Source: Desulfuromonadaceae bacterium (lineage in GTDB: Bacteria > Desulfobacterota > Desulfuromonadia > Geobacterales > Pseudopelobacteraceae). Taken from it: a DNA stretch of 64,000 nucleotides. Made by a program: the position numbers and the translations under genes. Below are positions 28,989 through 38,075 of this stretch, in pieces (the stretch's first letter is position 1; the number at the start of each line of letters is the position of its first letter). The stretch is taken from the NCBI GenBank assembly GCA_028712075.1, contig JAQTQX010000004.1, forward strand, positions 1-64,000. The letters are read 5' to 3'. The notes under the pieces were generated by a model that ran no database searches, was not told the origin of the DNA, and saw only the letters and a program-made list of their open reading frames with translations.

Positions 28989-30062
28989 CTATAAAATGAT
29001 CTGTTCCATAGTCCCGGTGCTTCTCAAAATCTGCAGCCCATAGAGACCTGGCGCGCCATACTGGCTGGACAGTTTTTGTTCGAGTTCAGGCGTAAGCTCA
29101 ATGTCATCCGGGAGACTTATAACTCCTTCGATCCCATTACGTGTATGAATAATCAGTGGGATAGTATCAATGATCCGGGCAAACTTTTTAGAACTGCCGC
29201 GATTAAACAGGTAGACCCGGGATGTTGCTCCTTCAAAAGCACCTGTTTTAGCACCCCAGTGCTGTTTGGTCAGATAGACGCCGTTGTTTAAAAACGGAAG
29301 GCTATTCATAAAATCAACTTTTTGATAGCCCTGTTCTCTGGCATATTCCATCAGGTAATAATACCACGCAGACATTGCTCCCATCTTCAGGTATGAAGGG
29401 TCACCATCACGTAAACCTGAACGGTATGCCACAAAAGTTCCTTTATCCTCGTAACAGAGAACGCCGGAAATTGGTTCTCCTTCATACAAGACTAATAGTA
29501 ATATTCCCTTTTCAAAAAAGAGTTTCAAATCATCGTAAGTAGCTTCCATTGCCGCGTCACCAAACTTGTTAATTAAGGGCTTTGCCATCCGATGATAGAA
29601 AAAATCAAAATCTTCCTGAGAGTGAGTAACCCGGCAGGTTAACCCGTACTTTCGTATCGTACTATTTACCGCTCTCTTCCGGTCACGAAAGCGTTTATTT
29701 GCATCCACTGTTTCAATATCTAATTTTTGATTAACCCGTGTCTGCATGGTGTAAGTAGCAGAATCATGAAAAAGTGGCGCATGACGGAGCGAAACATTGG
29801 CAAAACAGATATCGGCATCGAACCCGCGCGAATCCAGCAGGCGCTTCAATCCTGGGACCCAGCAGCGAAAGGTACGGACGAGTTTTGGTGATTCCTCAAA
29901 AAGTGCGTGCAGCACCTGCAGATAGAACTTGTCATTATCAACAAACAGGCATTTGACAGAACCGTTTCCGGATTTGAGCGTTCCTTCGTACAGATAGGCC
30001 CGAGAGAAGTAATTCCGGTATAACGGGTAAAGCCTGCTTTTAAGTGCGCTGATCGGGTTCAT
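28989..30062 (-). CDS. FemAB-like XrtA/PEP-CTERM system-associated acyltransferase
   Basis: GVLCYEDKGTFVAYRSGLRDGDPSYLKMGAMSAWYYYLMEYAREQGYQKVDFMNS. Confidence 0.82.
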   Translation of the reverse strand: MNPISALKSRLYPLYRNYFSRAYLYEGTLKSGNGSVKCLFVDNDKFYLQVLHALFEESPKLVRTFRCWVPGLKRLLDSRGFDADICFANVSLRHAPLFHDSATYTMQTRVNQKLDIETVDANKRFRDRKRAVNSTIRKYGLTCRVTHSQEDFDFFYHRMAKPLINKFGDAAMEATYDDLKLFFEKGILLLVLYEGEPISGVLCYEDKGTFVAYRSGLRDGDPSYLKMGAMSAWYYYLMEYAREQGYQKVDFMNSLPFLNNGVYLTKQHWGAKTGAFEGATSRVYLFNRGSSKKFARIIDTIPLIIHTRNGIEGVISLPDDIELTPELEQKLSSQYGAPGLYGLQILRSTGTMEQIIL

Positions 30063-30257
30063 AGCGTTATGGCGTTAGTTGCGCTTATTGCGTTAGTTGC
30101 GTTTATTGCGATGTTTTCCATCTCTTCACGACTCAAACCAGATGCAAACGAAGGGCAATTTTGGATTGTAAAACTTTTTAGCCTCGGGATTACCGTGATT
30201 TCTCTGAATTTCACCGTCAACGGCTTTAATTCCGGGCAATCCAGAACGAAAACCTTA

Positions 30258-30836
30258 TTACCGGAAAACCAGCGCAAGCACAATTTCAAGATCTGGAAAG
30301 ATGCCGACAACAACCGTTTCCTCACCACCGTACACATCAGGGCGCCCGTATCTATTATCAGCTCCCAGTTTGAACACAGTAACGGTATTTGCTGACGGAT
30401 CAACCAGCCAGTATTCTTTTACCCCGGCATGTTCATAGCAAAAGAATTTTTCTTTGTGATCCTTACGAGAGGTAGATGGGGACAAAACCTCCGCAATCAG
30501 GTCTGGCGCACCGCTACAGCCGGCGTCATCAAGCTTGTCAGGATCGCATATAATTGAAATATCAGGTTGTACAACCGTAGCAATATCTGAAATATTCTCA
30601 TCTGTTTCAGGAAGGCGCACATCAAAAGGGGCAGTATATACCTGACACGATTTTTCAAGCAAATATGTCGCAAATTGACGGGTAAGTTCTGTTACAATCT
30701 GCTGATGCCTACGGCTCGGTGCCGGTGACATATTGTATGCCACACCATTGATCAACTCCCACCGCTCATCATCATGCCATTTCAGATAATCACCGTATGT
30801 ATACAATTCTTCTAATTTTTCAGCCAATGGTCTCAT
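30258..30836 (-). CDS. Uma2-family (DUF820, PDDEXK-like) protein
   Basis: YLKWHDDERWELINGVAYNMSPAPSRRHQQIV; VQPDISIICDP; PDLIAEVLSPSTSRKDHKEKFFCYEHAGVKEYWLVDP. Confidence 0.92.
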   Translation of the reverse strand: MRPLAEKLEELYTYGDYLKWHDDERWELINGVAYNMSPAPSRRHQQIVTELTRQFATYLLEKSCQVYTAPFDVRLPETDENISDIATVVQPDISIICDPDKLDDAGCSGAPDLIAEVLSPSTSRKDHKEKFFCYEHAGVKEYWLVDPSANTVTVFKLGADNRYGRPDVYGGEETVVVGIFPDLEIVLALVFR

Positions 30837-30852
30837 AAAACATACTCCCTGA

Positions 30853-32028
30853 TCACTGTAGAACACTCTGATAGATTGCCAGATATTTTTCCGCCATTAC
30901 CCGGCTGGAGTAGGTGTCAGTCACTCTCAGTTTCGCCGCTTTCACTCTCTCCCCTGCTGCTTCCGGATTGTGCATGACATTTGTAATACCACGCTCCAGC
31001 TCTTCCCGGCAATCGGGATTAATCAGGAGTCCACAACTCCCCTCCTGCAGCACTTCCGGAATCCCCCCTACCCTCGTAGCAATAATCGGCACGCCGGCCA
31101 GCATGGCTTCAAGCAGCACCATAGGCAACCCTTCTGTAAGAGATGGCATGGCAAACAGGTTGAAGAACGGAAGATAGCGCTTGGCATCCGGTATGTAACC
31201 GGGCATCAGCACATTTTTTTCAATGCCAAGCTTACTGACCGCCGCCTCATGACTCGCTCGCAACCCGCCTTCGCCCAGTATGACCAGACGGATATCCGTC
31301 CCCTGTGCAGAAAGTGCCGCAACAACTTCCAGAAGCGCATCAAAGGCTTTTTCCGGAGAGAGTCTGCCGATGGCACCAATGGTAAAACCGCTGCGGCAGA
31401 AGGCAATTATTTCCGGGTTGAGGTCGGCTTCTTTCCGAAACCCATCCCCACCCCGACCCTCCCCTTGAAAGGGAGGGGGAAAATTTTGAGAAATATTTCG
31501 TTCATCAAGCGGTATGCCATTCGGAACGACTTCCAGAGCCAGATCACGCCTGTTCTTCAGACGGGGATGATTCTGCATGGCTGAACTTACCGTGACCACC
31601 CGATCAACGCGGGAAAGGCTGAGTGAATCAAGCCACTCATATACCCGCATGCGGGTCATGCCACCGCTCCAGGTCCAGCCGTGCAGGGTTGAAATCATAG
31701 GAAAACAACGTACAAAACGGGGCAGAAAACCGAAGAGGATGTTACCCTTGTAACCGTGGGAATGGAGGATGTCGACCTGTTCGGCCCGGGCAAAACGTAA
31801 AATGTCCAACGCACCTATGAGATTCGGACCTGGTTTCATCCGGAATACTGCGACATTAAACCCCCTGCGTTTGCATTCAGCCTCAAGCGGTTTTTCAGGG
31901 ATACCGGGGTCACCGATACTTGCCAGGATTGGTATATGACCCAAAGCGACCTGTTCACTAATCAGGTTCAGCAGCATGACCTCGGCACCATACAAACCGC
32001 CGCTATCTATTATATGTAAAATTTTCAT
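30853..32028 (-). CDS. Family 4 glycosyltransferase with in-frame palindromic repeat insertion
   Basis: MKILHIIDSGGLYGAEVMLLNL; GAIGRLSPEKAFDALLEV; PSLTEGLPMVLLEAMLAGVPIIATRVGGIPEV; insertion NFPPPFQGEGRGGDGF. Confidence 0.92.
   Translation of the reverse strand: MKILHIIDSGGLYGAEVMLLNLISEQVALGHIPILASIGDPGIPEKPLEAECKRRGFNVAVFRMKPGPNLIGALDILRFARAEQVDILHSHGYKGNILFGFLPRFVRCFPMISTLHGWTWSGGMTRMRVYEWLDSLSLSRVDRVVTVSSAMQNHPRLKNRRDLALEVVPNGIPLDERNISQNFPPPFQGEGRGGDGFRKEADLNPEIIAFCRSGFTIGAIGRLSPEKAFDALLEVVAALSAQGTDIRLVILGEGGLRASHEAAVSKLGIEKNVLMPGYIPDAKRYLPFFNLFAMPSLTEGLPMVLLEAMLAGVPIIATRVGGIPEVLQEGSCGLLINPDCREELERGITNVMHNPEAAGERVKAAKLRVTDTYSSRVMAEKYLAIYQSVLQ
31439..31489. repeat. REP-like palindrome inside coding sequence
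   Basis: aacccatccccaccccgaccctccccttgaaagggagggggaaaatttt; near-identical to 16767-16804. Confidence 0.85.
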
Positions 32029-32072
32029 GGGGTAATTGGGTCCTAAATTCAACCGAAAGATCAACTTTTTAT

Positions 32073-32187
32073 ACAGGGATGAAGGGGATAAAAGGGATAA
32101 AACCGAACAGCTTTAAAACGTTATGGTTTTAACCAAATTCTGTAAGATATTTTTGCTTTTGAAGTTATCCACTTCATCCCTGTAAAA
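32073..32187. repeat. Palindromic repeat (ACAGGGATAAAG family)
   Basis: acagggatgaaggggataaaagggataaaa ... gaagttatccacttcatccctgtaaa. Confidence 0.8.
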
Positions 32188-32200
32188 TTGCCTTCAGATT

Positions 32201-32539
32201 TTAAAATTTGTTTCCAAATCGTCGATATTCAAGTTTTGGATTGCCAAAGTTAATAAGAATTCCGACTCCAATGCCGGTAGCCTTGAGATAATTCATTACC
32301 TGTGCCAAATGTTCAGGTAATAAGGCTTTTACCGCTTTCAACTCTAACAACACATCATCCTCAACGACAATGTCCGGGTAAAAATCGCCAACCACCTGTC
32401 CATGAAACATAACCTTCAATGGGATCTGTGACTGGGCCTTCAAGCCAGCTTCCATGAGAGCTATTAGTAAGGCTTTGTGATACACAGATTCAAGAAAACC
32501 ACATCCAAGTTCGTTGCTGACCTCAAAACAGGCTTTCAT
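32201..32539 (-). CDS. GxxExxY family protein (PDDEXK_3-like), second copy
   Basis: GCGFLESVYHKALL; FYPDIVVEDDVLLELKAVKALLPEHLAQVMNYLKATGIGVGILINFGNPKLEYRRF. Confidence 0.92.
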   Translation of the reverse strand: MKACFEVSNELGCGFLESVYHKALLIALMEAGLKAQSQIPLKVMFHGQVVGDFYPDIVVEDDVLLELKAVKALLPEHLAQVMNYLKATGIGVGILINFGNPKLEYRRFGNKF

Positions 32540-32587
32540 ATATTATCTCGGTAAGTTCTTCATGAATCATAATCAAACCTTTATCTC

Positions 32588-32705
32588 ACAGGGATGGAGG
32601 GGATGAACCTTAAAAAATCAGGATGATATTGTATAACCTCAAAAATCTTATAAAAGTTTTTTTGTCTTTGCCGTTATCCCCTGCATCCCCTTCATCCCTG
32701 TTAAA
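32588..32705. repeat. Palindromic repeat (ACAGGGATAAAG family)
   Basis: acagggatggaggggatgaac ... gccgttatcccctgcatccccttcatccctgttaaa. Confidence 0.8.
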
Positions 32706-32710
32706 TTTAT

Positions 32711-33853
32711 TCATCCTTTCCTCGGTGTCCAGATAACCTGTTTTTTGCCGAGGATGAATTTACAGAACGCGTGTGCGGCCGCTACATTTACCAGCAAAAA
32801 ATAGCGGCTGAAAGTCACAATGCGCCCTGCCATACCGATTCTCTCCAGATACGGAGCAAGCAGTGCAACGAGATAGCACAGGCACTGCACGGCAAAAAAT
32901 GCGACATAGAACTGACTGCGACAGAGAAGAAGGGCATTGGCACCAAAAGCCCCTGCCATGAAGATAAAACAGAGGTAGCGCAGGAGCTTGTGCGACCAGA
33001 GCTGCCAGGCAAAAAGAGAATTAATCCCTGGAATCAGCAGTTGCCGCATATCAAAAAGCGCCCAGAGAGCCCGCAACGACACCCGTACCCGCATGCGGTA
33101 TTCATCACCCGAATCTTTAAGCGAGGGTTCCCACAGCAGCGCTTCAGGCTCGTAAACAACCTGATACCCCTGTTCGATAACCTTGAGCGGTTGCACAAAA
33201 TCCGGCAACTGATCGGCACTCAGTGGGCGATAGAGCGATTTTCTCATGGCGTCGATACCGCCATCAACGCCGACAATTGAACCAAGGCGGGTTTCAATCA
33301 AACGGAGGCTGTTCTCATATTTCATGTAGGCACTGCACCCCTCTCCGATCGGTGTGCTATCCGGATTGGCATAGATCATTTTCCCGCTGACATAGCCGAC
33401 CTGCTGATCTGCAAAATTGGCAACCAACCGCCGGACTGCATCCGGTGCATACAGCGAATTGGCGTCGGAAAAAACGATGATTTCACCTTTCGCCTGCGGC
33501 ACAGCGAGATTAAGGGCACTGGTCTTTCCGGCACGTGGTATCTGACGAATCAGGCGGACACGTGAATCTTCAATGGCCTGCACGATCTCATCAGTGTTGT
33601 CGGCTGATTCATCGGATATGACAATTATTTCAGTTTTTTCGAGGGGATAATCAAGAGCCAATTTGTTCCGGACGGTCGCTTCTATGGAATCCTGCTCGTT
33701 AAACGCTGCGATGAGGATTGTTACGAACGGTTCACCATCTGCGGAATGGACACGCCGGTTCACTACGGCGCCAAGTATCAGTGCCAGCAGCGGGTAGCCG
33801 GCATAGACGTAGAAGATGAGGAAAAGTGATAGGAAAAAGATGATTTCTGTCAT
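32711..33853 (-). CDS. Family 2 glycosyltransferase, membrane-associated
   Basis: PFVTILIAAFNEQDSIEATVRNKL; VISDESADNTDEI; VFSDANSLY; C-terminal TM helices. Confidence 0.92.
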   Translation of the reverse strand: MTEIIFFLSLFLIFYVYAGYPLLALILGAVVNRRVHSADGEPFVTILIAAFNEQDSIEATVRNKLALDYPLEKTEIIVISDESADNTDEIVQAIEDSRVRLIRQIPRAGKTSALNLAVPQAKGEIIVFSDANSLYAPDAVRRLVANFADQQVGYVSGKMIYANPDSTPIGEGCSAYMKYENSLRLIETRLGSIVGVDGGIDAMRKSLYRPLSADQLPDFVQPLKVIEQGYQVVYEPEALLWEPSLKDSGDEYRMRVRVSLRALWALFDMRQLLIPGINSLFAWQLWSHKLLRYLCFIFMAGAFGANALLLCRSQFYVAFFAVQCLCYLVALLAPYLERIGMAGRIVTFSRYFLLVNVAAAHAFCKFILGKKQVIWTPRKG

Positions 33854-33860
33854 TTGCTTT

Positions 33861-33926
33861 CGTTCTTTGCGTTCTTTGCGTTCTTTGCGTTCTTTGCGCT
33901 ATAACGCTACAAACGCTACAAACGCT
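33861..33926. repeat. 9-bp tandem repeats upstream of glycosyltransferase start
   Basis: (cgttctttg)x4 plus cgctacaaacgctacaaacgct. Confidence 0.9.
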
Positions 33927-34580
33927 TTACTTCCCCACATAGCGGTAAAATTCGGGATAAAAGCTGTTGACAAAATCCAAAGCTCTTTTCTTGGCAATTT
34001 CTGAATTGTTGCCTTCCATTCTGGTGCTCACCCTGACGAAAGCATTTTCTTCCCGGGGGTTATTTCGCAGGCGCTGCCAGAGCATCTGAACCTTCTGATC
34101 AAATGTTCCGGAGGACGTAGTGTTGTTTGTCTGGAACCAGTAGAGTATGTACTCTTTGTCGGATTGCTGTTCGGCAACCATGGTGGAATAGTTTATTATA
34201 TGGCTGCCCGGACTAGGGAGTTGATATGTTCCCTTCCCCCGCTCTGCGATACGCCACCCCTGCCCGGTGAAACAGACGAGCGGATCATGAGCGGAACCAA
34301 CCTTGGCGGCGCTCCGGTAGTAGCCGATATACAGGGATACGGTGTCGTTGTCACGTCTGTAGGTTTTGAACAGATAATCATCAAGTTTAAGTGCCTCTTC
34401 GATATTTGCTCCCATTGATATATTCGGAGAGGCGTTCCAGCCAGGCAGCGAATCAAGGGCATTTCTTAAAGGCTCTTTGGTCGTTTGCTGAAGCTTGTTT
34501 ACGGAAGAGTTGACAAAAATTGCTACCATAAGGAGTAACGCTGCCAGCAGCACAATTTTGAGAATACTTACTTTTCGCAT
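33927..34580 (-). CDS. epsI: EpsI family exosortase-associated protein
   Basis: SLPGWNASPN...DYLFKTYRRDNDTVSLYIGYYRSAAKVGSAHDPLVCFTGQGWRI...YWFQTNN; lies next to exosortase. Confidence 0.88.
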   Translation of the reverse strand: MRKVSILKIVLLAALLLMVAIFVNSSVNKLQQTTKEPLRNALDSLPGWNASPNISMGANIEEALKLDDYLFKTYRRDNDTVSLYIGYYRSAAKVGSAHDPLVCFTGQGWRIAERGKGTYQLPSPGSHIINYSTMVAEQQSDKEYILYWFQTNNTTSSGTFDQKVQMLWQRLRNNPREENAFVRVSTRMEGNNSEIAKKRALDFVNSFYPEFYRYVGK

Positions 34581-35431
34581 TTTGCCAATCCTTTCTGAAA
34601 AATGATAAAGAACACAAAACCCAGCGCAAAAACAAGTAATCCAAGAATTGTATGCGGCGTCCCCTCGGTAAGATTGAACTTGAAGTAGTTATAGGCAATA
34701 ACCATGGTAAATACCCTGAAGATATTGACGGCAATTGCGATCGGAACTCCGGCGACAACCAGAATCAAACGCAGGAGCGACGAACGGAGCGTGAAATAGC
34801 CCAATATCGCTCCCAGTGTAAGCATGGTCATGATCGATCGTAGTCCGCTGCACGCCTGTACAACCTGAAAAGTCATATCTGAGAGATGGATGACGTTGCC
34901 TTCCCGATAGATGATAACACCCATCATTGAGGCCAGGGAAACGGTTATTTTGGTGACGATAAACTGCAGTGGATTAGTCAATGCCGCGAATATCTGCTCC
35001 GGCACCGGTATCATAAAGATCAGAAATAAAAGCGGAAAAGAGCAGATCCGGAACATTTTGAATCCGAAAAAAAATATCACCGCACTCCAGATGAATAAGA
35101 TCAAGGAAATTGGTGGCAGCGTAAGAACAGAGCCGAATTTTCCGAGCAGGAACAAGAACAGTGCAAAAAGTGCCAGCGGCAGGCCGAACCAGGAACCTTC
35201 AACCGGCTGTGCGACAAGCGTACTGCGGTTCTGCCATAAAATGTACGCTGACAGCGGAAGTATCAGAAAACCATGCGAATAGTCGTCAGAACCGTTCCAG
35301 GCTTTTACCAGACCGCTGAGAACCGGATAATACACCGCTGCAAATGCAGCAAACAGGAGTACCCAGACAATTATTCTGACTGGTTCTTCCAGCCGGTTTT
35401 TGTTTACCTGCACACTCATATTATTCTCCAT
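34568..35431 (-). CDS. xrtA: Exosortase A (XrtA/EpsH)
   Basis: SDDYSHGFLILPLSAYILW; catalytic VVQACSGLRSIMTMLTLGAI; GVPIAIAVNIFRVFTM; GTPHTILGLLVFALGF. Confidence 0.94.
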   Translation of the reverse strand: MENNMSVQVNKNRLEEPVRIIVWVLLFAAFAAVYYPVLSGLVKAWNGSDDYSHGFLILPLSAYILWQNRSTLVAQPVEGSWFGLPLALFALFLFLLGKFGSVLTLPPISLILFIWSAVIFFFGFKMFRICSFPLLFLIFMIPVPEQIFAALTNPLQFIVTKITVSLASMMGVIIYREGNVIHLSDMTFQVVQACSGLRSIMTMLTLGAILGYFTLRSSLLRLILVVAGVPIAIAVNIFRVFTMVIAYNYFKFNLTEGTPHTILGLLVFALGFVFFIIFQKGLAKCEK

Positions 35432-35774
35432 TTTCAGTAAGCAAGCTACTCAGCAACTCAAGTAATTCTGTTTTTTTGGCATCAGAAGAACTTACACCAC
35501 CATCCCATTCATCCACCAGCTGCAATCATTCCATTTCAAAAGCTATAATACCGGGTGATCCTGAAACCTTTTTTAGCCTCTGGATTATTACGAACTCTGG
35601 ATTTTAATGTTGTCAAGGGGTCGAATTTCAAAATAAGCTTTCGCGCAAAGGGCGCAAAGAACCGCGCCAGAAGTAGGCGCTATTAAGCGAAGTGCGCAAA
35701 GTAAATTCAAAAACAAATGTTCCGGGCTAACGACAAAGGCTGTCTGTATTTATTCCTGGTTTTTCTTGCTTTTC

Positions 35775-36851
35775 TTAGCGCACCGTCTTGGTGTAGAAAG
35801 TTTCTTTGAGAAAGCCATAGCCTAACGCAAAATGTATTACAAAAAGAATAGCCGGTATCGGCATACCATGCCTTAAACCGTTCCCCAATGTAATCCTGAC
35901 GGATTCTGCCATGACAAAAGTCAGATAGAGACCATACGGGACGGCCGTCAGCAGCAGTATATAGACACCGCTGAACAGATAGAGTGCCAAAGAACAGATG
36001 AGACAGATTAATCCGGCAACAAACGCCGCAGGTATCAGCTGATTCAACGTCAACGCTTCCCGGTGTTTCCGTATAAATTTCCTCCGCCCCTTGCCATACC
36101 GCGCCATCTGACGAAAAAGCCCGCGCAGATTTTCTCTCGGATAGTACCTGACCGTCAACCTGGGACTGGTATAACAGGTAAGCCCGGCCTGCTCTACCCG
36201 ATAGTTGAACTCCACATCCTCGGCTGCATCAAAATTTTCATCAACATAGCCAATTTTGTCAAAAACATGCCGGGCATACGCAGCACCATTACTGACCGGA
36301 CTGGCAAAACCCTCATATTCCCCGAAAATAAGCGATTCACCGCCATGCCCCAAGCGGGATGCCCGCGCCAGCGCTATCGACTTTTGAAAGCTCGTCAAAC
36401 CGGGTGGATCAAGGGGTTGAGGCCGTCCAAGACAATCTGCCCCGCTCTTTGCAAAGCAATCAACAATTGTGCGAAACAACTGGTCATCAGGAATGTAACA
36501 ATGGCCATCAACCACCAGAAAATAATCACCTTTACCGTTACGAAAACCAATGTTGCGTCCAGCGCCTGACTTCCGGCCAGGATTATTCATAAGTCTGATT
36601 TGTGCGTGCGATTGTGCTATCTCTTCGATAATCGCTTGAGTGCCATCATCCGACTCACCATCCGCAACGATGATCTCATATCGATCTGGCGGATAATCCT
36701 GGGATAGCAAACTCGCTAGCGTATCTTTGATGTAATAAGCCTCATTTCTGATTGGCATGACTATGCTTATAAACGGCCGATTAACATGATTGCTAATCGC
36801 CCTAGACACGCGCCCGCCTCCAGACATCATCCATAACCCTGGCAATCGCAT
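35775..36851 (-). CDS. Family 2 glycosyltransferase (XrtA-cluster type)
   Basis: PFISIVMPIRNEAYYIKDTLASLLSQDYPPDRYEIIVADGESDDGT; LVVDGHC. Confidence 0.92.
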   Translation of the reverse strand: MRLPGLWMMSGGGRVSRAISNHVNRPFISIVMPIRNEAYYIKDTLASLLSQDYPPDRYEIIVADGESDDGTQAIIEEIAQSHAQIRLMNNPGRKSGAGRNIGFRNGKGDYFLVVDGHCYIPDDQLFRTIVDCFAKSGADCLGRPQPLDPPGLTSFQKSIALARASRLGHGGESLIFGEYEGFASPVSNGAAYARHVFDKIGYVDENFDAAEDVEFNYRVEQAGLTCYTSPRLTVRYYPRENLRGLFRQMARYGKGRRKFIRKHREALTLNQLIPAAFVAGLICLICSLALYLFSGVYILLLTAVPYGLYLTFVMAESVRITLGNGLRHGMPIPAILFVIHFALGYGFLKETFYTKTVR

Positions 36852-37992
36852 CCCAGGTATATGACTCCAGAATCAGTGTGCGACCGGCGGCCCCATACTC
36901 CAAATATCGGTCAGGATTATTCAGAACCGCACACGCAGCATCGGCAAAATCATGAGGAGTATCACGCAGGAGAATCTGCTTCCCTTCTACAACATCCAGC
37001 CCTTCCGCCCCGACGGTTGTGGAGAGTACAACCTTTTCCATGGCCATCGCTTCAAGAATTTTGAGACGGGAACCGCCGCCAACCCGCAGTGGCACAACAT
37101 AGAGCATGCTGCTGGCAATGTAGGGGCGAACATCATCGACTGTGCCGGTTACCGTCACGCCCGGAACTCGCTCTGCGAGCGCAATTAACCACTGGGGAGG
37201 TTTGCGGCCGACTACGGTAAATGTTGCCACAGGAATACGCTGCTTTATGAGCGGGAATATTTCATCGATAAAATATTTGACGCCATCCTGATTCGGGCGC
37301 CAATCCATCGAACCGGTAAAGACCATACTCCCCGGATTTAGATCAGACTGAAGCGGTGCAAAGTACTGTTCATCAACACCGTTGGGGACAACCGTTACCC
37401 GTTTGCAACCATATTTTTCGACAAAAGTATCCCGATCCGGTTCTGAAACAACCGATACTTCAGAATAGTTACGGGCTGAGTTTGCCTCATAGCGAATCAG
37501 TTTCTGCCACTGGAAATAGATGTAGATTTTTTTGAGCAGATTTGTTTCTGATTCATGGTAGCGCTCCCATATCTGAGCCTCGACGTTATGCGCCGACAAG
37601 ACTGATGGAATGGTACCAATTAACGTACGGATGTTCTCGGTGTAAGGGGTCCATTCACAATGGACAAGATCAAAAAGACCGGAAGCGATCAGCGAGAGAG
37701 CTTTCTGTTCAAATGCGTCTGAAAAATGGCGGTCTACAATGTATGGTTTTGCAGAGAGAAGATTTGTCAGCAGCGCACCATAGAAGCGAGCGCCTTTTTG
37801 TTCAAGAATCGTGCTAGGCAGGGCTATCAGCGTCACATTCGGACAGTCAGGCAGGGAGGATCCCGATTCACCGTAACAAAGATAGGTAATTATATGATTT
37901 TCCTGGAGGCGCTGTACCAGGTTGTATGTTCTGATCCTTTTCCCGGTATTGAGCGGCCAGGGGATCTCTTCGTCAACGATCAATATATTCAT
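36802..37992 (-). CDS. TIGR03087-like PEP-CTERM/XrtA system glycosyltransferase
   Basis: WPLNTGKRIRTYNLVQRL; VFTGSMDWRPNQDGVKYFIDEIFPLIKQRIP; VVPLRVGGGSRLKILEAMAM. Confidence 0.92.
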   Translation of the reverse strand: MNILIVDEEIPWPLNTGKRIRTYNLVQRLQENHIITYLCYGESGSSLPDCPNVTLIALPSTILEQKGARFYGALLTNLLSAKPYIVDRHFSDAFEQKALSLIASGLFDLVHCEWTPYTENIRTLIGTIPSVLSAHNVEAQIWERYHESETNLLKKIYIYFQWQKLIRYEANSARNYSEVSVVSEPDRDTFVEKYGCKRVTVVPNGVDEQYFAPLQSDLNPGSMVFTGSMDWRPNQDGVKYFIDEIFPLIKQRIPVATFTVVGRKPPQWLIALAERVPGVTVTGTVDDVRPYIASSMLYVVPLRVGGGSRLKILEAMAMEKVVLSTTVGAEGLDVVEGKQILLRDTPHDFADAACAVLNNPDRYLEYGAAGRTLILESYTWDAIARVMDDVWRRARV

Positions 37993-38075
37993 AATGTTTG
38001 AACACCAATAAGTGGATTGTAACCTTTTTTTGCCTCAGGATTATTGATCTGTCCCTTGCATCCCCTGCATCCCTG

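Noticed and set aside
30059-30403. Minus-strand 114-aa ORF ending NAINATNAISATNAITL
   Set aside because: Overlaps the Uma2 gene in another frame and its C-terminus is translation of the 9-bp tandem repeats.
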